Assembly (NCBI GenBank): GCA_026936325.1
Contig: JAPTHN010000005.1
Location: 54,923,514-54,987,513, forward strand
Direction: 5' to 3'
From: Platynereis dumerilii
Taxonomy: Eukaryota; Annelida; Polychaeta; Phyllodocida; Nereididae
Length of the DNA stretch: 64,000 bases
The notes below the pieces were generated by a model, which saw only the letters and a program-made list of their open reading frames with translations, did not search any database and was not told where the DNA came from. The translations under genes and the position numbers were made by a program. The stretch's first letter is position 1, and every line of letters starts with the position of its first letter. Shown here piece after piece: positions 10,984 to 23,299 of the stretch.

Positions 10984-11520
10984 CAATTCAACAGATATAG
11001 AATACATAATTAAATCTCTTTTATATAATACATGCCATCATAAAAATTCTAAACACTTTTTTTCTCATGGTTATAACCACATTTTCCATAAAAATTTTGA
11101 TAAAAATTTTGATATCACTTTGAACCTTTTAATTGGCTCTAATTACTTTCTTAGTGGGTTTTCATTATAAATGAAGTAATTATGTCAGTTCATTATACTT
11201 TAATTAAAGTCTGCAAGCTATTAATTGGAACTGATAAATTTAAAATGAGCTACTCCATGACTTTGCTGTGAGGCTGAAATCCAATTTGATAGGATAGCAG
11301 GAGCAGCACTTCAGCTTGGTTTAATTCCAGGGGGTACAATTTGAATATATTTCATGAAAGCTACTCTCTCCATTATATGTTATATCTCCTGGGGATTTTG
11401 CAGTAAGCCATAGAATTTGACCTTCAGTTTTAGGAAAACATTGCAAGAATATCAGGAGACAAAATTAATGCCAGTGCCTGTGTGTATATAAGTTGGGTAG
11501 TAGACATTTTGACAGACTAT

Positions 11521-11535
11521 CCATCCATCTATCTG

Positions 11536-11621
<86 letters not shown>

Positions 11622-11640
11622 CATCTATCTCCCTCTCTAT
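11521..11640 (+). repeat. (TATC)n microsatellite, about 120 bp
   Basis: Nearly pure CTAT repeats. The same locus is about 66 bp in B and about 22 bp in C. Overlapping frames of repeated SIYL residues are microsatellite translations, not genes. Confidence 0.97.
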
Positions 11641-12072
11641 TGGTCCGTTTTTTTTTGCTGTTAAAACCTCCCAAGAATGATGATTGTTCTGCTTGTCAGG
11701 CTTAAATTTTTTTACAGAACCTTCATTAATGCGCACATGGATAATCATGAGGCCGACGCGATGGAATTGTACTATCTATAAATCTAATATTGTCAATTCT
11801 CAGATGTCATGTCAACTGGTGCTTTGCGCCGCTGTGTGAAACATCGAATCGACATTATTTAAGGCTACTGTCGTCTCACAACAGCACAGGTTGACATGCC
11901 CTATAGTTAGAAGTTCTGTATTTCTTAAACAAGCTTATTTAATATTTTCTCATCTATTGTCAAGAACACTTGAGTGGTCGTTTGCCAGTTTATCGGGCTT
12001 TTGTTTTTAATCTAAAGGTTTAGCACAAACAATTTTCGAACAGCTACTGTAATGAAAATGGTACATAACCGA

Positions 12073-12300
12073 ATAGCAGCTCAGACCTGCGATTTGCTAA
12101 TCTCGCAAGTTCATGCTCTCATCCCTAGTAATAGGCGGCAACTGCCATACTGATGTCCATGTGTGCATGAATAAACGCCAGTTGCTTCTTCGGAATTCCC
12201 AGTAAGCCTCTTAGTTGCAGCTAAGGGAACCAGTTATAACGTTTCCATAAATCGCTATCATGGTTTGTGATACTGGAACTTTACTGGTAAGCCTTCTTCT
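12073..12300 (+). repeat. Conserved island, first copy in unit A
   Basis: An island of about 220 bp with strings such as ACTGATGTCCATGTGTGCAT, CTAAGGGAACCAGTT and TTTCCATAAATCGCTATCAT. It recurs at 13,711-13,920 in the same unit and twice each in B (28,103-28,315; 29,490-29,695) and C (41,177-41,357; 42,822-43,018), making six copies. It is noncoding in all frames compared. Its function is unknown. Confidence 0.8.
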
Positions 12301-13510
12301 TACTGTGAAGAAGCCATACTTGTATGTTCTAAGATATCTTTAGATATTTGGAAATAATGGTAGTATGCTATTCTTGGAATGTGTGTTTCTTTCTGCAGCA
12401 GTGCACTTCAAAAGCTACTGTGAAAGAAACTATTAAGCAGGTTTAACAAACATATCAAGTGTTACATATATTTATTGTATAATTCCAACAAAGTGAACAA
12501 GAATGGTTTTTACTACAACATTTAGATATTAATAATAGATGTGACCCCTTCTTGATCTCTACCAAGAAAAGTTCAAAGAAGCTCGCTGGCATACATCTCT
12601 CAGGAATGAGAAAAATGTGTAATTATTATGGGGTTATTTTAACAGTTGGTACAAAATAATGTTTTCAAATACTTTTGACTATTTTTACTACAAATTGATT
12701 TTAACCTATTTCAAAAATGGGTGTCATCCTTGGCCTGATGTAATTTCGATTGTTGCAGTTCACAATAAAAGAAAAATATGTGTTAGTGAATAGACACTAG
12801 CACAGATTAGCCTTGAATATGGCCTGATGGAACAAGCGCATCTCACGAATAGTAAATGCATTCTTTGAAACAGTGTAAAACTTTCCCAATGCATGTAGAG
12901 AATGCCCTAAGAAGATTTCAGTACTATTCTTCTGAGGCAATTAAGGAAATGTTGGCAATCGTGAGGAGGCTTGAAGGCTCACCAGTCTTGACTAAAAACA
13001 AAGTTTTCCCAGCGGAAATAAGAACATTTTAGACTCACAGCGGCACCATGCAGTTCTGGCACAAGCAAGGCCAGCTGTTCCAAATAGAGATGGTTTGCTC
13101 GGCAATGTTCAATGAGTTTGTGTAATGGAGTGCATGGTGCAGGCTTAGTTAATTGATAACCGCCATAATATCTTTTATTATGGTTTTGGTAAAATCAAAT
13201 TAACAATAAGACGAGATAACTAAAAATCTTGAAGAATAAAAAAATAAAAAAATACACTAATCATCTCACACAGAGACTTTCTATAATAACCTAACATTCC
13301 TCTTTAGTTAAGGCTGACTCACTGAAACTGTCTTTCATGAGAATGAAACATCTTACAATATTGGCATGAGCTACATCTTCATCGTTAAAACTATCCAACC
13401 AAGGAGCAGTATCAAACTCAGCTCCACATTTCGATTTATGTAGCATTCAATGTATTTGCCAGCCTTCTTGTATGTATGTACTGTATTATAATTTGGAATA
13501 GCTTCCTAAA

Positions 13511-13622
13511 TATTTTAAAGCAACTTGTCATGCAGGTTGCGACTTTATAATATATTTCTATTGTTATTTTAAAAGCAGCTTCTCTGGTAGGTTGCCACTT
13601 TATAAAATATTTCTATTGTTGT
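13511..13622 (+). repeat. 56-bp tandem duplication (two copies)
   Basis: ATTTTAAARCARCTT ... GGTTGCSACTTTATAA-ATATTTCTATTGTT occurs twice in a row. Unit B has the same pair at 29,293-29,405. Unit C has a single copy at about 42,685-42,745. The minus-strand frames over the pair (YKVATC motifs) are by-products. Confidence 0.9.
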
Positions 13623-13710
13623 TGATTTGGCACTATGCAAACAATGTATAAAAAGCAACTATGATCATTGGTGCATAATCACATGACCATTTTGAATGTT
13701 TAGAACAGAG

Positions 13711-13920
13711 TAACAGCTCAGATCTCTGATATCTAATCTCACAATTTTCTGCTCTCACACTGCAAATAAGCAGCAACTATACTGATGTCCATATGTGCAT
13801 GAATAAGCACCAGTTGCTTTTAGGAACTCTCAGTAAGCTTCTTAGTTGCTAAGGGAACCAGTTGTAAAGTTTCCATAAATTGCTATCATGGTCTGCAGTA
13901 ATGGAACTTTGCTGTAAGCC
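13711..13920 (+). repeat. Conserved island, second copy in unit A
   Basis: Paralogue of 12,073-12,300 at roughly 75-80% identity by eye. It shows the basic unit itself contains an older internal duplication of about 1.6 kb spacing. Confidence 0.8.
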
Positions 13921-15432
13921 ACCTTCTCTTGGTAAAGGGACACATACTTTCAGGTTCTAAAATGCCCTAGATATTTGGAAATATACCAATAATTATGCTA
14001 TACTTACTTTGTAATGCATTCTGCCATCCATTATGAATTAGTTGTAATGTAGCTTCAAAGGCTGAGGAGCTGTATATCTTTTCATATATCTATCTTTCTG
14101 CCCCTCAACATACCTATCTGTCTGTCTATGCCATCATCTTAAATACTGCTAAGTACTGTTCGACATAAAATTATGATCTACTTCATACTAGCTCACTTTT
14201 CATTTTGCAACACCAAATATTTCAAGCATGTGTTACTGAATTACTCATAATACTGGCTGTGGTTACCTAGATACAAGTTTATCTATATTTACCATCTGAG
14301 TATTTAGATGAACAAATCAGTACCACAAAGACTGATTGCAGTGTTAAACTAGCGTATTAGGTGACATTTGGAGAACTAAAGTGCAGTTTAAACTTACTAC
14401 GTATTTACTATTCATGAGATAGGCAATTTATAAATAGCTCTCATGAAAAATATGCATGTCAACTCTATATGGATGTGAAAAAGATAGTAGAACTGATTTA
14501 GATTTTCCAGATACTCGCCAATTATCAGCCTTGGAAATTCACTGACTCATTGTGCCCTGCAATTCATTTTGAGACCTTGCCCCTACAGTAACAAATTGCA
14601 AATTTGGGTGGTGCTCCAATAACCAGTTGGGCATGAGTTCCGTGGCTCTTCAGTTATTGCAATGTGACTGATCACCTGTCATTGACATCGCAACCTGTGG
14701 ATCTTTTCTATTTCCAATATAAACATGTTTAGAATTCCTGAAGAATAGTGGTTTTTCATTCAAATCCTCCGGTCCAACTTTGGAAATAAGACATGAATTT
14801 GTAGACCTTAATTAGTCGTTATGAAGAAAAACTGTTGTATTGCTGCCCTGAGCTATAATATTGTGCCTGCATTGGGTGTATACCACATACTGCACAAAAT
14901 CACAAATAACCGTTTCTAAGTCTTAACAAGAACTAAAACCCTGGACGAATGACAATGACTGGCATTAAGTAGTAGCAGCCAGCAGGCAGGCAAATTTCTG
15001 TGCTATCCTCTAACTCTTGCAATCTTCCAGCTGAACAGCAAAGGCTACAGACATCTGATTACAGTAACTGGTAACAAATTCGGGTGGGGCTTCAATGACT
15101 AGTTGGGCACTTCAATTATTGCAGGGTGACTGATCACATGACGTTGACATTGCACTCCCTAGAACTGCTTGATTTCCTAAATATGTGAACAAATTCAAGC
15201 ATTATCAAGTCTTCTCCACAAAAATTATTTCATATTTTTTTCTCAAATTCATGTTTTACAAAACTGCCTCAGCTCTAAATGTATTTTGCTATTTAATTCA
15301 CCTGTTGTGACTTAAACAGTTGTTCGCGCCATACGCCTTGCTTGTTTACTGCTACTTTATATGATAAAACACATACTATATAAATGTGTATATCTATTTC
15401 ATTTTGTTGTCATGTCGCCAAGTAGTGCCTGG

Positions 15433-15460
15433 TGTATTGTATTGCATTGTATTGTATTGT
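15433..15460 (+). repeat. (TTGTA)n microsatellite
   Basis: GTATT pentamers. The orthologous tracts are 34,510-34,553 (B, nine clean repeats) and 44,737-44,786 (C, interrupted). Confidence 0.93.
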
Positions 15461-15592
15461 GTATATACTATCACTCTAAAGGTTTACTTAGAACTCTGAT
15501 GGAATGTGGGCCATAGATTTCCTTCATTGTTGCTTGTGTCAATGTCTCTACTGTCATTGTGTCTAATATCAAAAAGTGCTTTTCAAAAGACT

Positions 15593-15666
15593 TTGGATAT
15601 TCCAAATAGCACTATGAGGATATTTGAAAAGGTCAAATATCCCCCAAGACGCTATTTGGATATTTC
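15593..15666. repeat. 74-bp nested hairpin, unit A only
   Basis: TTGGATATTCCAAATAGC pairs with GCTATTTGGATATTTC at the outside, and GGATATTTGA with TCAAATATCC inside. The corresponding parts of B (34,620) and C (44,870) lack it. It is probably a tiny foldback insertion. Confidence 0.65.
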
Positions 15667-15848
15667 ATCAGACTCCATGTAAAGTGCAGCTTTTCTGATG
15701 TTAAAAGGCTGCAAGGTTTCAAAATGCAAAGAAAACGGACCCTGTTCTAATATATAGTGTGGTATATATTTTGTCAGCCCCAAATAACTCAAGTGTTGTG
15801 TGACATATGTAATGAAGTTCCTTGGCATTTTGGCTGTAACCTCACTAT

Positions 15849-15983
15849 CAGTGGCGTCAGTGTAGGTGGGGCCCAAACATGGATGTTCATGCATGAACAA
15901 AATTTTAAGCTTCCTCTGGATATTTTCCGTGAAAGCTAAAGCCAGATTTGCCCCACCACTTTAAAATGAAACTGACGCCACCG
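15849..15983. mobile_element. hAT-type MITE, 135 bp
   Basis: The ends are CAGTGGCGTCAGT and ACTGACGCCACCG (inverted, one mismatch), followed by a second short inverted string GGTGGGGC / GCCCCACC. An exact 8-bp duplication CTCACTAT lies at 15,841-15,848 and 15,984-15,991. Units B (34,829) and C (45,067) show the intact empty site, the sequence running straight from the duplication string into CATAAGA. The 8-bp target and CAGNGGCG-type ends fit the hAT superfamily. There is no coding capacity. Confidence 0.92.
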
Positions 15984-17659
15984 CTCACTATCATAAGAGT
16001 CCAGACATCTTACATAGTGCTATGGAGTCTATGTTGAGAGTCAGTGATTCCGAAAGTAATATCTCCTGTTGTTATGTTTCTATTTATACTACAAATCCAT
16101 CAATTTTGTGCATCAATCCATTTTAATTCTCATACATCTGTTAATTGGTTTCTCACTTCTAGTGTTAACAAAGTTCCTAACAATTGTTCTTTTGCCTGCA
16201 TTCTTCATGCTGAATTTTTTCCTTTGAAATTCATAATTTTTTTCATTTCCCCAGAAGTGATTCTTCAGTTTTGTTTCTTCTTTTCCAGCACTTTTATTCC
16301 TTGTTGCTGGTGATTTTCATGGTGTGTTGATTTAATCTATAGACAAGCAGACATTCACAGAAAATTGATATATTCTATTAACAGACTGTATAAACATTTC
16401 ATACTTTTCCAGGAAGGAATTAGTTCACATTTTGCGAAATATGTGCATGCATTATTTACTGCAGATCTATTTGTACTACATTTTACTGCTAATAAAATAT
16501 TTATCAATTCTTTTTTTAAAGAAATATTTGAAAAGGTCAAGGTAGAAAACAAAAATAATTATTGCACGTGACTAGCTACTTATATTTATACCATTCATCA
16601 TTATTATATCTGAGTAATTATTCATAATACCCGGTCTGAAAAAAATGCCAGCATGCATACAGTATTTGACACACACAACAGAAAACAGAAAAATATGCCT
16701 ATGGAAAGTCAAGGAAAATTCATGGAACTTCAGTCTATGATTTCTTGCAAATAATTAGTTATGCTAGTTCATAAATGTTACCTGCAAGCAAGAACTGCAT
16801 GTATTTGCCAGTCTAAGTAATAATTAGCTGTATCTTGTTGAAATATGTGATTAATCAACAGATAACAGGTCTGAATGGTATTACATAAATGTCAAACAGT
16901 TATGACAACATTTAGAGCTCTAATATCAATCGCACAATAAGGCAATAGACGCCATATATGTCAGCACCGTATTGTTTCATTGTATTATAATTGCACCAAT
17001 TACGTATTGGACAAATAATGTATGAGTTACTCAACAATCGATTTATGAGTTGTGATTGCATCTTTCCATGTGCAGACTATTTTACATGGTTTCATGATGA
17101 TATAAATGAATGAGGTAAAAGTGTATACACAATATATCAATTGTTGTTATGTTTGGGTTAAACATATGTACCAAGAAGACTATAAAATTAAAATGCACTG
17201 ACACTGACACTACAGCATTTTTGCTCAATTTTAACAATTAAAATGTCAACACGACATTGTGTTAATTCTGTGGGGAAAAAGAGAAATATATTTTTAGAAT
17301 CTGATATTATGATCTAACATTCAAACCTGAGGCAAACCTGAATATGAATATGGACACATGCCAGGAGATCAATGGAAATGGTACTTTAAGGATTAAACCA
17401 GATTAAGTGCATTCTCAATAAAAACAGAATGACTTAAAATGAAGATAACTGAACTCAAGTACTGCTTCGGGTCACAGGTTGATCACAAACATGTTGTGCC
17501 ATCATCCATGGTTCCAGCTTTATTGCCAGGAAGAAAGAATTTAGACTTTAGTTTTGATTATCTTCAGTGTTCCCTGACCAACATTGCTCTGCATCATCTG
17601 GGACATGTCCGCAAATTCACAAATTTATTGTTACTACAGTACAGCATATGTAGACCTAT

Positions 17660-18850
17660 AACGCAACCATGCTTCTTACGAAGATCCATGATGATATAAT
17701 GTTGAATATGGCAAAAGGTGAAGTAACGATGCTTGTACCGTTGGACCTTTCAGCTGCGTTTGACACAATTGATCACAACATTCTACTGAAACGTTTGGAA
17801 AGCAGATACGGTGTTCATGATTCTGCACTGTGCTGGTTTAAGTCATACATTTCTGAAAGGTCCCAGTCAGTGATAATTGATAACAAAACATCAACCAAAC
17901 TGCCGCTCAAATTTGAAGTTCCTCAAGGCTCAAAATTGGAACCAGTCGTATTTAATTCTTACATCGCTCCATTAAGCGAGGTGGTTACAAAACATCAAGT
18001 CAAAGACCAAAAGCATGCCGATGACAAGCAACTTATTCTCTCCTTTAAACCAACTTTCTTAGATGAGAGAAATGCAGTAGTTAGAATGGAAAAGTGCATT
18101 GCAGAAGTCAGGAAATTTCTCCATGAAAACAAGCTTTGTAACAATGGAGAAAACACAGAACTGCTGCTCATTGGCAGTCCACACAAACTTAATAAACTTC
18201 AAGTATCATCAATCCATGTTGACAATGTCAAAATTAATGCAGCCGATCATGTAAGAAATTTAGGTGTAATCTATGACAAAAACATGACCATGGAAAAACA
18301 ATTCAACAAAATGTGCCGGAATGCCTATTTCAATCTGAGAAATATCTCAAAAATGCTCTTGTGACTCCTCACCTTGACTATGGAAATGGTCTTCTATATG
18401 GATCATCAAGTCGCTATATAAACAAACTTCAAGTGGCCCAAAACTCTGCTACACTGGCTGCCGATTCCAGCTAGAATACAATTCAAACTCATGTTAACAA
18501 CTTGGAAAGCAGTCAATGGACAAGCACCTTATTATTTTCAAAATCTCATTCAGCCGAAATCTGAAAGAAACATCAATCTGAGTAGCAATAACAAAATGCT
18601 CTTATTTGAACAAACTTCATACAATAAAAACAAATACGAAGACAGAGCCTTTTAACATAGTGCTCCAAAAATATGGAACCAACTCCCAGAGATTGTCAAG
18701 GCCTCAAACACTTGTGAAGGCTTCAAGAGAAATCTTAAAACTCATCTGTTTAAGAGTTTCTACAAATAAATCCATCATGCACAAGCGCTACTGAGCAGTT
18801 TTAAACTGGAATTGGCGCTGTATAAATGTCTATTATTATTATTATATTTC
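17660..18850 (+). mobile_element. LINE fragment, CR1/L2-like RT
   Basis: The frame at 17,669-18,364 (231 codons) holds the RT domain: LDLSAAFDTIDHNILL (motif A), WFKSYISERSQSV, VPQGSKLEPVVFNSYIAPL (motif B, usual G-P core altered) and HADDKQLILSF (motif C with His for the usual Tyr), then VRNLGVIYDKNMTM. Beyond the stop, with gaps and frameshifts, follow VTPHLDYGNGLLYGSS, LHWLPIPARIQFKLML, APKIWNQLPEIVKAS and FKRNLKTHLFKSFYK. The 3' end GGCGCTGTATAAATGTC plus (TATT/ATT)n at 18,831-18,846 is typical of CR1/L2-like elements. It is 5'-truncated and dead, and absent from units B and C. Confidence 0.93.
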
Positions 18851-19013
18851 ATAATATAATATCTCCAAACTAGCATAATTTTGGTTCAAAATCAATAATG
18901 TGGCATGGAGCCAATACCTCTGCCATAATTGCTCTGAATTCATTGCTTTGGTCTGTTGAATTAAAGTTGAAAACCTCATCACTCAAAATCATTCTCCAAA
19001 ACAACGTTATTTG

Positions 19014-19239
19014 CAGGGGTGTAGATCCTGGGGGGGATGGGGGGGATGCATCCCCCCCTAGGATGAACCTGGGGGGGGATGATCATGTGATTATCAATTT
19101 TGTCAATTATATTGGCGTTTGGATCGTTAAGTGGCCCCTAAAATCCAATGCAGCTTGTTTTCCGCCCGTTGGGCCTTGCGTGAAGTGTGCGTTTGCCGAA
19201 ATCATCCCCCCCTACAAAAATGAAAAATCTACGCCCCTG
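19014..19239. mobile_element. hAT-type MITE, 226 bp
   Basis: The ends are CAGGGGTGTAGAT and ATCTACGCCCCTG, with an exact 8-bp duplication GTTATTTG at 19,006-19,013 and 19,240-19,247. Both are hAT hallmarks. Subterminal runs of G (left) and C (right) extend the inverted repeat, with CCTGGGGGGGATG and CATCCCCCCCTA. No transposase is present. A 125-codon open frame across it is a by-product. Confidence 0.94.
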
Positions 19240-19725
19240 GTTATTTGCATTGCTTATGCATGTTCTGGAAGATAAGATCATACCCCTTAATTTGGGACTT
19301 TTAATTGGCCAGTATTTAGGTTTTCAGTGAATGTTCATTATAAATGAAGTAATGGGTACCAGTTTATTTTGCTTTAATTAATGTCTAAAGCCGAGCTGAT
19401 GAGTGTCTGCAGTCAATTATACTATTTTTCGGATTGAAATATCAAATTAGACAGGCGCTCCTGAAATTAAGCTTAATCTGAAATGGAGCTACTCCATGAG
19501 CTTCCTGTGCAGTGAAAATTTAATTTGGAGCACTTCCGTCAGGTTTAATTCCTGTGGGTGTGATTTTGTATATATTTCATGAAAGCTGTTCTCTCCATTA
19601 TTGATTATATCTCTTGGGGACTAGGCTAGAAACAACCAAATTTGGGATTCGATTTTAGGGAGACAATCAACAGTATAAAAAGGAACTTGAGATTCCATAG
19701 AAAGGTGACGAGGACTGTAACATAA

Positions 19726-21714
19726 TGAAGTTTTTCAGGATAAGGGAACTTAGCTGGCTACTAAGACACTAAGGCCCCTTTTGCTTGGTGGAGGTTCCTT
19801 AGAGGGATTACAGAACTGTTTTTCTCAGCTTTTATATATTTTCATTGCAAAGTTTCTGTGTTTGTCATAATATTGAGATTAAATATAAATATCCTAATGT
19901 GTGAAATAAACAAAGACCAGATTGTGTGCAAGCATAGACTGCGCTTGAGCAAACCCAAAATGCAATATGACAAGGTTTACATGCATTACAGCAAATATGA
20001 GCATTTAAACCTTCGGCAAAGCTTTAAATTACGTACACAAAAATCAAACTTAATCGATCCATATAAGACCATAAAATATGCATTGTTAAACCGAGGCCTT
20101 CTGTTAACACCATGAATTTGGTGAATGCATCCTCCTTCTTCAAACATGTACATTAACATGAATATTGTGGAATGGATATTTCTAACATTTGTCAGTGGGG
20201 CCTGGTACATGTACAGTTGTGTATTATTCAAACTTTTACTAAAAAAAAAAGTAGGGGAGACTTAGGTAAGTTGTGTCGTTTTTTGCCTTAGGGTGATTTT
20301 CTATTCAAAAAACTTACTTTGTGAAGCAATTAAAACAATGGGACACAACAATTAGGGAGATAATGGTGGACCTACCCAAAGAGTTCTAGGTTGCACATCT
20401 GAACCCTGTGTTGCTGTAAGGTTTATCACAGGATTAGTTAGGTTGGTTGATCCCCTTTTTTTTGAACTTACATTGTATTTTACATTTTATTCACATATTT
20501 TAATCATTCATATAATATTTGCAGCATATAACTGGTTTGTTATAGTATATTATATTGACACAATTTATTGGTTGTCTAAATGTATCATATCATGCCACCA
20601 GTCACTCCAAAATTGGGGACAATGTCACTCAATTTACAGCTTAAGTGTTACAATTCTGACAACATGGTAGTCAGTTAAACATGTTAAATTATAAGTTACA
20701 TGGGGCAGGAGACATTCATGTTGCTAATTCAGCACTGGCCAATTGTCAGTTTTATCTATAAATTTTGAGTTCAGAATTTTCACAATCAAAAATGACATTT
20801 TTGTCTGGTGCAGCTGAGACTGAGCCAGGGCCTACACCATCAGAATATGACCATCAATGGAGGCAGGTCTCGAACCTCCAACACTAGCTTCATGTATCAA
20901 ATTAGGGAATCATCTGCCTGATTTAATTAGTTTCAAATTAACAATGGTTTATAAAAGTTACAACTTGCCCCAGTCTCCCCTAGAGTAAATTCTGGAATGC
21001 ATGCAGCATTTACAGTACAATTTAATTTTTTTGGTTTTGGAAGATTATCTATCTCATTGATAATTTTATTCAATTCAAACCAAAATTATTGGTTTAGAGG
21101 CACTGAAAATCAAGTAATTATGTTTTGGTCTAGACCCCACCCCCTTATCCAACATCCTTCCAATAAACAGTTTGATTGTACATATCTGATACTTTGGCAT
21201 GTATATCTAGGTATTTTCTTACAGAAAAATTGATGGCACATGCTCCATCACATTGTTCCAGCAACAGAACTGTGCAGTCGTGGGTTTGCTGCTGCACTTC
21301 TTGATTTGGCAGTTTTATCAAGATTATGTATGTGTTGGTAAAACAATGCAAGTCAGTTAACTAGTGTGTTTTCCTCAGTATGGGCTTGATGAACCAATGC
21401 GAAATGAAATCTGCAAAGTTTGTCAAACAAAGGATTTTCACCTTAGGCATTCTCACTTCTGTAATCCTTCTAAGGGGACATTTTTAGTAGATTTCATGCT
21501 CTGCAAGTGGATGGAACTAACATAAGTACCCATAAGTACTTATGCTTGGCTGTTAGTGGATTCTTAGGTGCCTTACAGTTGTCATAAGTAGCCAAATGTG
21601 CTGTAAGGACCCATTTAAGGGGCCAAGGCTACTAGTGTTAGTACCTAAGTAGCTCATAAGTGGGTGTTTCATGTCTTAGTAACCACCTTAGTTCCCTTAT
21701 CCTGAAAAACTTCA
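19726..21714. mobile_element. TIR DNA transposon, 1,989 bp, non-autonomous
   Basis: The left end TGAAGTTTTTCAGGATAAGG, then GAACTTAGCTGGCTACTAAGA, is matched by the reverse complement of the right end (21,670-21,714), giving an inverted repeat of about 45 bp with a few mismatches. No clear target duplication is visible (flanks CATAA and GCAAAG). No transposase-like frame was found. A second element (20,254-20,980) is nested within it. The right subterminal part is rich in CATAAGTA/TAAGTAC strings. Superfamily undetermined. Confidence 0.75.
20254..20980. mobile_element. Nested TA-target TIR element, 727 bp
   Basis: The ends are GGGGAGACTTAGGTAAGTTG and CAACTTGCCCCAGTCTCCCC (inverted), with TA on both sides (20,252-20,253; 20,981-20,982). 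Inverted ends plus a TA target fit a Tc1/mariner-type non-autonomous element. It sits inside the 19,726-21,714 element, so it is the younger of the two. No open frame of note. Confidence 0.82.
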
Positions 21715-22219
21715 GCAAAGTGTCATATATTTTATGTACATGTATAATTCCAACAAAGTGAACAAGAATCATCAGTACTATAATAATATTTTGGATAATG
21801 ATAAAATATACATGTGAGTCATGTGATCTTCTCTATCTCTACAAAATAAGTTCAAAGTAGCCGAATTACATAATTATCTCAGAAATGATAAAAATGTGTC
21901 AAAAGATCACATTTTGATTTTTGTTGATGCCCCAGGTCGAAATAAAAGCAAAATATGTTATTGTGAAGAATCAGGAGCATCTCATGAATAGTAGAGGCAT
22001 CCTTTGATTAAGACAGTGTAAAACTATCCCAATGCACAAAGAAAAGGCTCTTTAGAAGAAGATATCAGTTCTTTTCATGCAAATAAGAAAATGTTGGCAA
22101 TCGCAACTGATTCGCAAGGAGGCTTCAATGCTCACCTGTCTTAATTTTGATTGCTTTCCTGATAATATACATGCATGAGGTCAAAGTGAATACATAATAT
22201 CTCATTTATTTTTTTTATT

Positions 22220-22462
22220 GGTTAAACATATATGTACGAAGGAGACTATAAAATTGTACACTGTACTGACATTGTAACATTTTTGTTTGATTTTATCATC
22301 AAAATGTCTACATGACATTGTGTTAATTCTGTAAAGACAGGGTTGGCTAAACACATATATGTACGAAGAAGACTATAAAATTGTACTGACACAGGGACGT
22401 TTCTGTTTGATTTTATCATCTAAATATCTACATGAAATTGTGTTAATTCTGAAAGGACAGGG
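22220..22462 (+). repeat. About 120-bp tandem duplication in unit A
   Basis: The block from GGTTAAACATATATGTACGA to the AAAGACAGGG/AAAGGACAGGGG string occurs twice in a row. Unit B (37,035-37,157) and A's first copy (about 17,155-17,275) have it once. Confidence 0.85.
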
Positions 22463-23299
22463 GAAAAAAGACTTCAAGTATTTTACCTGACATCTCAAAG
22501 CTAAGGTAAATCTGAATATGAATATGGACACATGCCAGGAGATCAATGGAATTTGTGCTTTAAGGATTAAGCCAAATTAAGTGCTTTCTCAAAACGATAT
22601 AGAAACAGAATGACTTAAAATGAAGATCACTGAACTCAAAAGTACTGCTGCTGGTCAGCGGTCGCAAGTTAAGTGCAATCATGCTGTGCCAGCATCCGTG
22701 GTTCCAGCTTGATGGCCAGGTAGAATAAATTTAGACCTTTCAAATAGTAAGATGTTTGTACGAAGTGATAAAAAGTAATGTTGTGCAGTATAAAAACAGA
22801 TTACGGCAATAGGATGTTGCCAATTTGCAACATAAAAGGAATTTCCCAATATTCCAACATATGCTTGTTCTACCAGTAAGCTTCATATAAATCATACTGA
22901 CGAATTACTCATCAATGCACTTGTCATCTATAGGCCTTCGTATATGAAGCAAATTTGGCAGCCATATAAATATACCTGGTGATGTATCACTTCAAAAGAA
23001 ATACCATATACACGGAATCTGTTCAATCAGATGAAGCTTAGGCCTCCAAGGCAAATAGGGCCAATAGAAGAGATGTTGGATTATTCGAATATTGTAGCAA
23101 CTCCACCACAGTACAACCCAATATTTCAAGCATATACGCTGACTTGCAAGCCCCAAAACATCCATGCATTTCCATACCTTTGTACTCTCCAGACTTATCT
23201 TCCACTCACATGTTTATTAAATAATAGCCTTTAATTTCCATCGATAAATTAAACTACACTGTAAACCCGCTGTGTTACGTTAATGGCAGCTACCGCAAT

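Larger units (their letters stand above)
18850..22570 (+). repeat. Extra diverged half-unit inside A
   Basis: Bases 19,290-19,680 repeat the 11,120-11,440 block (TTTTAATTGGCCAG, ATTATAAATGAAGTAATG, TATATTTCATGAAAGCT). Bases 21,745-21,785 match the 12,475-12,515 block (TAATTCCAACAAAGTGAACA), and 21,970-22,140 match 12,835-13,000. Bases 22,150-22,570 repeat 17,090-17,400. So A contains an additional old partial unit between its two copies of the ATTAAGCCAAATTAAGTGC landmark. The interval is broken by three DNA elements listed separately. No gene. Confidence 0.75.

Noticed and set aside
11482-11705. SIYLSIYL frames over the (TATC)n tract (also 25,366-25,554)
   Set aside because: Pure microsatellite translation whose length changes between sister units.
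18898-19275. 125-codon frame near 19 kb as a gene
   Set aside because: It runs through the hAT MITE at 19,014-19,239 and its flanks, with poly-G-derived Gly/Asp residues.
20860-20890. tRNA/SINE B-box-like string (GGTTCGAGACC on the minus strand)
   Set aside because: No matching A box at the right distance and no cloverleaf could be drawn. It lies inside the 727-bp TIR element.
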